Part shown: in pieces, positions 19,981 through 27,296 of the stretch
Numbering within the stretch: the first letter of the stretch is position 1
Layout of the letters: the number at the start of each line of letters is the position of its first letter
NCBI RefSeq assembly: GCF_000507765.1
Contig: NZ_KI669402.1
Location: forward strand, 186,001-250,000
Length of the DNA stretch: 64,000 bases
Source: Streptococcus parasanguinis CC87K
GTDB lineage: Bacteria; Bacillota; Bacilli; Lactobacillales; Streptococcaceae
Direction: 5' to 3'
Program-made: the position numbers and the translations under genes
The notes under the pieces: model-generated
Told to the model about the DNA's origin: nothing
The model's database searches: none
The model's input: the letters and a program-made list of their open reading frames with translations, nothing else

Positions 19981-20379
19981 TTATTTCCCAGTCTCTTCTG
20001 CTTTACTTAACAGATCATCTAATTTTGCTGAAATACCGTAACTACCTGCTTCGAACTGTCCTGAATCTTCCATTTGAACAGTCGTATCGATCGTTAACTC
20101 TTTATCGCCATTGATAACGAGAGTGACATTCATCCCTCCCATTGGATTGTATTCCAATTCACCTTTTATCAGGGTATAGGAGTGAATGATCCCTTCTGAA
20201 GTGAAAGCTTTCGGATCGATACTGATTAACAAGTGTTTTATCGCTCGCTCCATTTTCGTGCTTTCTGCAATCTGAATCATTTCCCTTCTCTCAGCAGCTT
20301 TATCTGTAAAAAGACTGCAGCCTCCTAGAAACAAAGTTAGTAAGAATAGTAGCATTAATCGTTGTTTTTTATCAGTCAT
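19981..20379 (-). CDS. Immunity-type lipoprotein B (DUF1310-like)
   Basis: A 132-residue lipoprotein (lipobox L-G-G-C, Cys21), clearly a paralogue of the 19408 product: both have E-M-I-Q-I-A-E-S after the signal peptide, D-P-K-A and E/D-Y-N-P-M-G-G. It is upstream of and in line with the lipase cassette but separated by 186 bases that carry a promoter, so it can be transcribed apart from the effector. It may be a second immunity protein or protect against the lipases of other strains. Confidence 0.75.
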   Translation of the reverse strand: MTDKKQRLMLLFLLTLFLGGCSLFTDKAAERREMIQIAESTKMERAIKHLLISIDPKAFTSEGIIHSYTLIKGELEYNPMGGMNVTLVINGDKELTIDTTVQMEDSGQFEAGSYGISAKLDDLLSKAEETGK

Positions 20380-20451
20380 ATTTCCCTCTCACTTATATTA
20401 TTCGTAATGATTTCTAAAAAATGAACCAATTTTTTAAAATTTTTTCCAGAG

Positions 20452-20480
20452 CCTAAAAAACACACCCTTACTGGGTGTGT
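20452..20480 (-). terminator. Terminator after the amino-acid ABC operon
   Basis: ACACACCC and GGGTGTGT pair across a five-base loop; on the minus strand TTTTTT follows. Confidence 0.85.
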
Positions 20481-20486
20481 CTCTTG

Positions 20487-21251
20487 TTAAATCATATATT
20501 CGACGCTATAAGTGGCATCGGATAAAATCCGTGAGAGGAATTGTTTGGTTCGTTCTTCTTTTGGACTGTTGAAGAATTCATGCGGTTCGTTTTCTTCGAT
20601 GATGTGTCCGCCATCCATAAAGATAACGTGGTTGGCCACATCACGCGCAAAGCCCATCTCATGGGTTACGACAACCATGGTCACTCCTTCTTGGGCCAAT
20701 TGCTTCATGACATCTAATACATCACCGACCAACTCTGGGTCTAGCGCTGAAGTCGGCTCGTCTAGCAAGATCACATCTGGTTTCACTGCGATGGCACGCG
20801 CGATTCCGATCCGTTGCTGCTGGCCACCTGACAATTGAGAAGGATAGTAATCCTTATAAGCGAGGAGACCAACTTTTTCAAGGGCTGATTCTGCCCGTTG
20901 GATGGCTTCTTCTTTTGGAATCTTACGGGCCACAACCAGGCCTTCTAAGATATTTTCAAGCGCTGTTTTGTTGGCAAAGAGATTGTAATGCTGGAAGACA
21001 AAGGCTGTCTTTTGCCGGATTTCTAGAATCTCTTTTTTGCTGAGTTTTGAGAGGTCATACTCTTTTCCACCTAGGGTGAGGTGACCTGTATCTGCCTTTT
21101 CCAAGTGATTGAGGCAGCGAAGGAAGGTTGTTTTTCCTGATCCAGATGGCCCCAAAATAACGACCACATCCCCTTGGTTGACCTTGAGATTAACATCTAC
21201 CAAGACCTGGTGGTCCTTAAATTTTTTCGATACGTGTTCTACTTCTAACAT
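20487..21251 (-). CDS. Polar amino-acid ABC transporter ATPase
   Basis: Cytoplasmic ATPase of a PAAT-type amino-acid importer. The 254-residue protein carries Walker A G-P-S-G-S-G-K-T (near residues 34-41), the Q-loop (F-Q-H-Y-N-L-F), the ABC signature L-S-G-G-Q-Q-Q-R, Walker B I-L-L-D-E-P-T and the switch His (V-T-H-E-M). It is closest to GlnQ/TcyC-type proteins. It is the last gene of the run 25945-20487, after two permeases and a binding protein. The solute is not clear from sequence; a sulfur-containing or methylated amino acid would fit the adjacent methyltransferase-like genes. Confidence 0.93.
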   Translation of the reverse strand: MLEVEHVSKKFKDHQVLVDVNLKVNQGDVVVILGPSGSGKTTFLRCLNHLEKADTGHLTLGGKEYDLSKLSKKEILEIRQKTAFVFQHYNLFANKTALENILEGLVVARKIPKEEAIQRAESALEKVGLLAYKDYYPSQLSGGQQQRIGIARAIAVKPDVILLDEPTSALDPELVGDVLDVMKQLAQEGVTMVVVTHEMGFARDVANHVIFMDGGHIIEENEPHEFFNSPKEERTKQFLSRILSDATYSVEYMI

Positions 21252-21270
21252 CTTCTTATTTCTCCTTCTT

Positions 21271-21957
21271 CTATGCGAGTGTCAGGCGTTTTTCTAAGAG
21301 GTTGAATCCCCACTGAATCACCCCACAAATGACAATATAAAGAATAAAAATCACTAGATAGGATTCAAAATATTGATAGCCATAAGAGGCTTCGACCTTG
21401 GCAATGGCGGTGATATCCTTGATGGTCATGACAAAGACAAGGGAGGTTCCTTTGACCAAGTTGATAACCAGATTACACAGATTGGGCAGGGCCGCACGCA
21501 AGGCTTGTGGAAAAACAATGCGGATATAGGCTTGGCGATTTGTCAAACCAATGGCTTGCGCTGCTTCTAGCTGGCCCTTATCCACAGTCAGAATGGCTGA
21601 CCGTAGAATTTCAGCCAGGCTCCCTGTTGTCATCAAGCTAAAGATGATAAAGGCATAGTAAATGGGATTGATCTCAAAGACATTAAAGTGACTGCCAATA
21701 CTCTTAAAAAAGCTATTTAAGAGGCTGGGAAAGAGACTATAAAAGAAGAGAATCAAGAGAATCGGAGGTGTCGCGCGGATAAAAGCTAAGTAAATCACTG
21801 AGAAACTGCGAACCCCTTTGACCTTATAGATCTGACCGAGCGCCAAAAAGAGGGCTGGAAGGAAACTCAAGAGAATCGATACGACCATGATCAGAAGGGT
21901 CACTGGAACACCACCCAAGGTGGCTAGAAATGCTTTACTAATAAAATTGAAATCCAT
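21271..21957 (-). CDS. Amino-acid ABC transporter permease 1
   Basis: A 228-residue HisM/GlnP-type inner-membrane permease with about five membrane helices and the EAA loop (E-A-A-Q-A-I-G-L, about residues 133-140) that contacts the ATPase. It follows the second permease by three bases and precedes the ATPase by 19 bases, forming the channel as a heterodimer with the 21961 product. Confidence 0.93.
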   Translation of the reverse strand: MDFNFISKAFLATLGGVPVTLLIMVVSILLSFLPALFLALGQIYKVKGVRSFSVIYLAFIRATPPILLILFFYSLFPSLLNSFFKSIGSHFNVFEINPIYYAFIIFSLMTTGSLAEILRSAILTVDKGQLEAAQAIGLTNRQAYIRIVFPQALRAALPNLCNLVINLVKGTSLVFVMTIKDITAIAKVEASYGYQYFESYLVIFILYIVICGVIQWGFNLLEKRLTLA

Positions 21958-21960
21958 AAG

Positions 21961-22653
21961 CTACCTTTCTGTTACACTGAGTCGTTTCTCAAGGAGTTGA
22001 GCGGAGAAGGAGATCACAAGGGCAATTCCCCAGTAGATCACTGCGACAGCTGTATACGTTTCGAGGGAATAATTCCCAAGATTGCGGCTGATCAAGTTGT
22101 TGCCTGCTCCCATGATATCGATAAAGCCAATGGTATAAGCCAAAGCGGCATCGCGCATGAGGTTCAAGATGGCAGTCGTCATATTTGGAAGAGCTACGCG
22201 AAAGGCTTGGGGAAGGACAATCCGCCAAATGGTTTGAGCTGGCGTCAAGCCGATACTCAAGCCCGCTTCCATCTGACCTTTTGGAATGGCCAAATAGGCT
22301 GCCTTGAAGACCTCAGAGATCATAGCGGCAAAGAGAAGAAACATGGCAACAAGGACAAAGACAAACTTGGACCAGTGGTCAATGTCAATGCCCAACCACC
22401 AGTTCAAAAATTGGGGAAGTCCATAAAAGACCAAAAAGAGCAAGACAATCGGAGGGGTACAACGTAAAGTAAAGACATAACCTTTTGCCAGACCTGCTCC
22501 TACCTTCTCTTCTGATACTTGTGCCCAAGTCAAAACCAAGCCAAATGCAGAACCAAGAAGCGTCGTTAACACCATCAAAGCTAAGGTCGCTGGTAGAGCT
22601 TGGACCAAGGTTGGAAGAAATGACCAGACCTTGGAAATGTCGTATGAGACCAT
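21961..22653 (-). CDS. Amino-acid ABC transporter permease 2
   Basis: A 230-residue HisM/GlnP-type permease, second half of the transport channel. Five membrane segments are visible, with an EAA-like loop (E-A-G-L-S-I-G-L-T, about residues 133-141). It sits between the binding-protein gene and permease 1. Confidence 0.93.
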   Translation of the reverse strand: MVSYDISKVWSFLPTLVQALPATLALMVLTTLLGSAFGLVLTWAQVSEEKVGAGLAKGYVFTLRCTPPIVLLFLVFYGLPQFLNWWLGIDIDHWSKFVFVLVAMFLLFAAMISEVFKAAYLAIPKGQMEAGLSIGLTPAQTIWRIVLPQAFRVALPNMTTAILNLMRDAALAYTIGFIDIMGAGNNLISRNLGNYSLETYTAVAVIYWGIALVISFSAQLLEKRLSVTER

Positions 22654-22719
22654 GTTTCTTTTCCTTTCTGTATCCGGATAGAAATAAGGAAGCTGGGGCT
22701 ATGCGCACCCAGTTCCATC

Positions 22720-23598
22720 TTATTTCTCTTTATCTACATAACTGAAGACATCTTCACCGAAATATTTTTTCGACAATTTAGCAAGTGTCCCATCTTTTTC
22801 CAATTCTTTGATAGCCTTGCTGTATGCTTCCGCAAATTTTTCGTTTTTCTTATCCTTATGGATCAATGGGTAAGTTGGAATTCCTTTGTAGGCAAACCAG
22901 CTAAGTTTGTCCGCGTATTGGTGGTAAGAACCATCTTTATCTGTGACAGCTTTTTCAAAGGAAAGTTTGATGTCAAAGAAGGCATCGTAACGTCCTTCAA
23001 GAACCCAAGCATAGGCATCTGCGACTTTGAAAGATTCGGCAGCTGTTAATTCGATTTGTTGGTCCTTATGCTTTTCATTGTATTCTTTAATAACATTCCA
23101 CTGCGCATTTTGTGGTGAAATTGGAACCAATTTTCCTTTTTCTTTAGCGAAGTCATCGATGTTCTTGTATTTATTCGCATCTTCTTTCCGTACGGTAAAT
23201 CCGATGATACTTGCTCCAATTGGTTCTTTTGGAATGATAAATTTCTTAGCACGTTCTTCGGTATACCAAGCTCCTTTGGTTCCGATATCGTATTTACCAG
23301 ATTCTAGACCGATTAAGAGATCGTCATCACTTGTTCCAGTGTACTCAAACTTGTAGTCTGGTAGTTTTTCGTCAATGGCTTTGAGAACGGCTACTTCATA
23401 GCCATCTGATTCTCCTTTTTCATCAACGAAATCATACGGTACATAGTTTTGAGTGTGGGCTACTTTCAAGGTTGTTACCTTGTTCGTTCCTGTTGAGCCT
23501 TTGCTGTCGTTTGCATGGTTCAAGCTCCGTCCAAGAATGGTTGCACCTGCAATGGCAAGTACTGCTACCCCACCGATAATCCATGTTTTTTTACTCAT
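22720..23598 (-). CDS. Amino-acid ABC transporter substrate-binding protein, membrane-anchored
   Basis: A 292-residue PAAT-family (SBP_bac_3) solute-binding protein. The N-terminus (residues 5-23) is a hydrophobic anchor or signal without a lipobox Cys, unlike most streptococcal binding proteins, so it may be held by an uncleaved helix. The mature part starts the standard fold near residue 43 (T-T-L-K-V-A-H-T) with the conserved Y-D-I-G-T-K-G segment. It lies just downstream of a methyltransferase-like gene (26-base gap) and upstream of the permeases, so enzyme and transporter are likely one operon. Confidence 0.9.
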   Translation of the reverse strand: MSKKTWIIGGVAVLAIAGATILGRSLNHANDSKGSTGTNKVTTLKVAHTQNYVPYDFVDEKGESDGYEVAVLKAIDEKLPDYKFEYTGTSDDDLLIGLESGKYDIGTKGAWYTEERAKKFIIPKEPIGASIIGFTVRKEDANKYKNIDDFAKEKGKLVPISPQNAQWNVIKEYNEKHKDQQIELTAAESFKVADAYAWVLEGRYDAFFDIKLSFEKAVTDKDGSYHQYADKLSWFAYKGIPTYPLIHKDKKNEKFAEAYSKAIKELEKDGTLAKLSKKYFGEDVFSYVDKEK

Positions 23599-23624
23599 AC
23601 TCTGTTCTCCCTTTTCTATTTTCC

Positions 23625-24626
23625 TTATTCTGCTGCAGCTTCACGAACCCATTCGATTCGTTCTTCATCAATGTCACTTGGAATCGTACAATCGGCACCG
23701 ATGACCAAACCTGTGGTTCCGGTTTCTGCGATGATGCGTTTGGTTTCTGCTTGGATCGCAGCCTTATCTCCTGTGTAAAGAAGACCATTTTTACCATTTT
23801 CAAAGCCACCAAGAACCGTGCGTCCACCGAAGATTTCGCGTCCTTCTGCTAGGCTGATTCCTTCTGGTCCGACTGCCCAGTTAATGACTTGGGCTGGGTA
23901 GTCTGTGAAGAGATAGATATCATTGCGAGCTCCTTCGTAGCCACAGATATGAAGAATATTTACGCCACCGGCTTCATTGGCCGCCTCTAAGACATGGAGT
24001 TCACTCGGTGCAATAATGTTTTTATAGACTTCTTGTGTAACCCGCGCATCTTGGATACTTTGAACACTGAGGTAGATCCCGTCTGCTCCTGCTTCTTTAA
24101 TAATTCGTTGGCTCAAACTTGCAATATCTTGGCCAATTGTATCCAATACTTTTTTAAGAGTTGCTGCATCTTGATCGATAAAGTTGGCGATCAAGTCATC
24201 TCCTCCTGAAACTTCTCCGACCAACCATTTGAAGTAGGTCACCGGAGCAAAGATATTGTAGATAGCCACAATGTCTTCTTCAAAACCGGCACGGATTTTT
24301 TTAACGAGCTCTACTTGCTCTGTGATCCATGGATGATCTGCTCCGAGTGGTTCAATCCCTGCTAAGTCAGAGATGTTTTCAAGGCCTTTGTGAATGGCTG
24401 GATTTGGATAAGCAAAGTAACCATCACTCATGAGTTTGACAAAGTCTGGTTTGACCTTGTGAAGGAAGTTTTTATGGCCATTGAGGTTTTTTTCAATAAT
24501 TTCCGGATTTGAAAATCCTTTCAACCATTCTTCTTCTGTTGTAAAATGATGCCAAAATCCAACTGGCACACGGTCGACTGCTTCTCCTTTGAAAGCTTTT
24601 AACACTAATTCTCTTTTTGATGACAT
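23625..24626 (-). CDS. UroD/MtaA-superfamily methyltransferase-like protein 1
   Basis: A 333-residue TIM-barrel protein of the uroporphyrinogen decarboxylase/MtaA superfamily. It keeps the zinc-binding pattern of the methyltransferase branch, H-x-C-Xn-C: His226, Cys228 (L-H-I-C-G) and Cys313 (G-A-D-C-T). True UroD uses other residues, and streptococci do not make heme, so a zinc-activated methyl transfer is more likely than porphyrin decarboxylation. The methyl donor and acceptor are unknown. It is a paralogue of the 24944 protein and is followed by the amino-acid importer genes, suggesting the imported compound is its substrate or product. Confidence 0.85.
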   Translation of the reverse strand: MSSKRELVLKAFKGEAVDRVPVGFWHHFTTEEEWLKGFSNPEIIEKNLNGHKNFLHKVKPDFVKLMSDGYFAYPNPAIHKGLENISDLAGIEPLGADHPWITEQVELVKKIRAGFEEDIVAIYNIFAPVTYFKWLVGEVSGGDDLIANFIDQDAATLKKVLDTIGQDIASLSQRIIKEAGADGIYLSVQSIQDARVTQEVYKNIIAPSELHVLEAANEAGGVNILHICGYEGARNDIYLFTDYPAQVINWAVGPEGISLAEGREIFGGRTVLGGFENGKNGLLYTGDKAAIQAETKRIIAETGTTGLVIGADCTIPSDIDEERIEWVREAAAE

Positions 24627-24685
24627 GTTCTTACCTCGTTCTAATCTTTTCTTGTTTGTTATCTTATCACTTCGATAATTGTTTG

Positions 24686-24712
24686 ACTAATATATATTTT
24701 TTATCAAGCTCT
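24686..24712 (-). promoter_or_regulatory. Repeated dyad element upstream of methyltransferase-like gene 1
   Basis: On the minus strand CTTGATA-N7-TATATTAG followed by TCA forms an imperfect inverted repeat about 60 bases before the start codon. The same element precedes the paralogous gene (26037-26062). The layout recalls LysR-type sites. Confidence 0.4.
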
Positions 24713-24725
24713 TCATCTTTTTTTA

Positions 24726-24926
24726 TCACTGATCTTCAAGGAGTAGAATTCCTGCTAGATCAGACGGGCGGATGAGGGAGAAACTATGAGCTGGAATCTT
24801 CTCCAGTCTTGCCATATCTGGATCTTTTTTTGCTTTCCCCTGACTGCTTGCTAGAGCTACTTTACTGAGCCCTAGAAGCAAAAACAAAACGGTTACCAGG
24901 ATACACCATACATCGATTTTTTTCAT
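24726..24926 (-). CDS. Small secreted peptide of unknown function
   Basis: A 66-residue protein with a clear Sec signal peptide (M-K-K start, hydrophobic core about residues 7-25, cleavage likely after A-L-A near residue 26) and a short basic mature part of about 40 residues ending in hydrophobic and acidic residues. An excellent ribosome site (AAAGGAGAGGGAG) precedes the ATG at 24926. It lies between the two paralogous methyltransferase-like genes, 17 bases after the upstream one. I do not recognise the family; a secreted signal or bacteriocin-like peptide is possible but unproven. Confidence 0.55.
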   Translation of the reverse strand: MKKIDVWCILVTVLFLLLGLSKVALASSQGKAKKDPDMARLEKIPAHSFSLIRPSDLAGILLLEDQ

Positions 24927-24943
24927 CTCCCTCTCCTTTCTTC

Positions 24944-25945
24944 TTACAATACAGCTGCTTGACGTACCCAATCTAAGCGTTCCAATTGGAAATCATCTGG
25001 CACGGTACAGTCTGCTCCAAGAATCAAACCACGGCTTCCGGCTTCAGCCACCAAGCGACGCGTTTCTTGCTCAATAGCTTCTCGTTCCCCTTGGTAGAGC
25101 AAACCTTTCTTGCCGTTGACAAAGCCACCCAAAACGGCACGATCGCCGAAAAGTTTACGACCTGCGGCTAGGCTCAGACCTTCATGATGGGTCGCCCAGT
25201 TAATGACTTGAGCTGGATAATCCTTGAAGAGCTCCACTTCATTGCTGGCCCCTTCAAAACCACAAATATGAAGGATATTGATGCCTCCAGCTTCATTGGC
25301 TGCTTCTAGGACAGCGATGCTGCTAGGCTCAATGAACTTGCGGTATTCTTCATCTGTCACACGCTCATCTTGGATCTGCTGGGTTGAAAAGTAAATACCT
25401 TCAATACCTGCTTCTTGGATCAAGCGACGACTTAAAGTAGCGATGTCTCCTGCAATCACGTCAAGGACATGAGCTAAAGTTTCTGGATCTTCCTTGATAA
25501 AGTCTGCAATCACTTGGTCTCCACGAGATTGGTCCGTACGGAACCAGCGTTTCAAATAAGAAATGGGCGAGAAGATATTGTAGAAAGAAGCAATCTCTTC
25601 ATGGAAATGAGAACAAATTTCCTTGACCACCTCGATTTGTTTTTCAATCCATGGATGATGCTCTCCAATCGGTTGAATATCCTTCAATTCTCGGATCGAT
25701 TGGATCTCTCTCGAATAAAGAGCACTCGGATAGCGGAAGAAGCCATCACTCATGATCTTGACAAAATCAGGTGAAATTTCTTCTACATAGTGTTGGTGGC
25801 CCTTAATACTTTTTTCTACTACAGCCGGATTGTCTAGACCCAATTCTTTTTCTTCTTGGGTCACATAATGGAGCCAAAATCCTACAGGGATTCGCTCTAC
25901 TGTTTCGCCTCGAATGGCACGAAGAACCAATTCTTTTTTACTCAT
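24944..25945 (-). CDS. UroD/MtaA-superfamily methyltransferase-like protein 2
   Basis: Paralogue of the 23625 product and, from the chosen ATG at 25945 (GGAGG upstream), also 333 residues. It keeps the H-x-C (L-H-I-C-G) and distal Cys (G-A-D-C-T) zinc ligands at the same positions. An in-frame ATG at 26014, with GAGGTGAT upstream, would add 23 residues not present in the paralogue. It is the first gene of the run leading to the small secreted peptide, the second paralogue and the amino-acid importer. Two diverged copies suggest different methyl donors or acceptors. Not hemE. Confidence 0.83.
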   Translation of the reverse strand: MSKKELVLRAIRGETVERIPVGFWLHYVTQEEKELGLDNPAVVEKSIKGHQHYVEEISPDFVKIMSDGFFRYPSALYSREIQSIRELKDIQPIGEHHPWIEKQIEVVKEICSHFHEEIASFYNIFSPISYLKRWFRTDQSRGDQVIADFIKEDPETLAHVLDVIAGDIATLSRRLIQEAGIEGIYFSTQQIQDERVTDEEYRKFIEPSSIAVLEAANEAGGINILHICGFEGASNEVELFKDYPAQVINWATHHEGLSLAAGRKLFGDRAVLGGFVNGKKGLLYQGEREAIEQETRRLVAEAGSRGLILGADCTVPDDFQLERLDWVRQAAVL

Positions 25946-26036
25946 ACTGTACATCCTCCTCAATATTTCTCCAACAGAAAGACTGACTGCTTTCCTTCTG
26001 GAATTTGTAACCATGATATCACCTCAAAAAGTAGCT

Positions 26037-26062
26037 GACTAATATATTTTCCCTATCAAGGC
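26037..26062 (-). promoter_or_regulatory. Repeated dyad element upstream of methyltransferase-like gene 2
   Basis: Minus strand CTTGATA-N7-TATATTAG-TCA, almost the same as at 24686-24712. Being present upstream of both paralogues, it is a candidate operator. Confidence 0.4.
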
Positions 26063-26091
26063 CTTAAAATTTCTTTATTGAGAAAGGCATC

Positions 26092-26126
26092 AAAAAAACG
26101 CAAGCCCTTGAAAATAGGGACTTGCG
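26092..26126 (-). terminator. Orphan minus-strand terminator upstream of methyltransferase-like gene 2
   Basis: CGCAAG-CCCT pairs with AGGG-CTTGCG and on the minus strand is followed by seven T. No minus-strand gene lies upstream, so it must end a short RNA or a leader transcript. Further upstream, 26190-26212 holds a TATAG-N7-CTATA dyad. Nothing else is visible in the 25946-26380 gap apart from the start region of the 26381 gene. Confidence 0.7.
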
Positions 26127-26380
26127 AGTATCTTTCTTTATTGTTTCATTTTAGAAGAAAAGGGATGCTTTGATCTTTTCTTGATCCGGTTATAGCAGAA
26201 AACTATATCCCTTCTTTTAAAGGAAAAAATAGCATATGTTGAGGCGAAGAAACCTTTCATAGCAGCGTTTTTCCTTCTTTTTTCTTTTCACCGATTCCTA
26301 GACACCTTCTTCTCTTTCTTGTCAGGCAAGATTGAAAGGAGTATAATTTTTATAGAATAATTTTAAGGAGTGTACGGTTT

Positions 26381-27238
26381 ATGAAAACAACAAAAACCAC
26401 CTTTACCATCGTTTCTGCTCTTGCTTCTGTCATTTTACTGACGAGTTGTGGAAGCAACACCACTAAAACGCAAGAGACAAAAGCAAGTAGCACTAAAAAT
26501 CAGGTGACGATGACCTATGATCAGCAGCGCTCACAAGAAAATACCATGTCTGTTCTCTGGTACCAAAAGGCAGCAGAAACCAAGGCTTTGTATTTACAAG
26601 GCTACAATGTCGCTACTGACCGTTTGAAAGAGATCCTCCAAACTCCTTCTGATAAGCCTTATTCCATCGTCTTGGATTTGGACGAAACTGTTTTAGACAA
26701 CAGCCCTTACCAAGTTCAAAACGTCAAAGATGGTACGGCCTTCAATCCTAAAGATTGGGATGTTTGGGTGAAAAAAGCAGCCGCAAAAGCGGTGCCAGGT
26801 GCCAAAGATTTTCTTCAATATGCGGATCAAAACGGGGTTCAAATCTACTACATTTCTGACCGTACAACCTCTCAAGTAGATGATACCATCAAGAACCTTG
26901 AAAAAGAAGGCATTCCTGTTCAAGGACGTGACCACCTCATGTTCTTAGAAGATGGCGTCAAATCAAAAGAAGGCCGTCGCCAAGCTGTACAAGAAAAGAC
27001 CAATCTTGTCTTGCTCTTCGGGGACAACCTGGTTGACTTTGCAGATTTTTCCAAGACCTCTGAAGCTGATCGCGACAAGAAATTGGACGAATTGCAAAAA
27101 GAATTTGGTGAAAAATTCATCATCTTCCCAAATCCAATGTATGGATCATGGGAATCTGCTGTTTACCAAGGTAAAAAACTAGATGCCAAGGGACAAACAG
27201 AAGAACGCCTCAAAGCCTTGCAAGGTTTTGACAAATAA
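26381..27238 (+). CDS. Class C acid phosphatase / 5'-nucleotidase, lipoprotein e(P4) family
   Basis: A surface lipoprotein (lipobox T-S-C, Cys23) of the HAD/DDDD acid phosphatase family, which removes phosphate from nucleotides such as NMN outside the cell and helps salvage NAD precursors and phosphate. The catalytic motif V-L-D-L-D-E-T-V-L-D-N-S contains Asp99 and Asp101; the second acidic motif F-G-D-N-L-V-D-F lies near residues 213-220. The length of 285 residues is usual for streptococci. Single gene with ribosome site AAGGAG and a strong terminator. Confidence 0.93.
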   Translation: MKTTKTTFTIVSALASVILLTSCGSNTTKTQETKASSTKNQVTMTYDQQRSQENTMSVLWYQKAAETKALYLQGYNVATDRLKEILQTPSDKPYSIVLDLDETVLDNSPYQVQNVKDGTAFNPKDWDVWVKKAAAKAVPGAKDFLQYADQNGVQIYYISDRTTSQVDDTIKNLEKEGIPVQGRDHLMFLEDGVKSKEGRRQAVQEKTNLVLLFGDNLVDFADFSKTSEADRDKKLDELQKEFGEKFIIFPNPMYGSWESAVYQGKKLDAKGQTEERLKALQGFDK

Positions 27239-27241
27239 AGC

Positions 27242-27283
27242 AAACATCCTCGCTAGGAAAAACCTAACGAGGATGTTTTTTTC
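27242..27283. terminator. Terminator between phosphatase gene and glmS
   Basis: AAACATCCTCG pairs with CGAGGATGTTT around an inner CTAGG/CCTAA stem, with T-run on the plus strand. Confidence 0.9.
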
Positions 27284-27296
27284 TATATAGATAATT

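Noticed and set aside
17127-20379. Cassette 1 as a prophage or phage lysis module
   Set aside because: No phage structural, integrase or holin genes are nearby; lipoproteins and helical partners fit a T7SS effector set better.
23625-25945. Naming the two UroD-like genes hemE
   Set aside because: No other heme genes are present, the genus lacks the pathway, and both proteins carry the H-x-C-Xn-C zinc motif of the methyltransferase branch.
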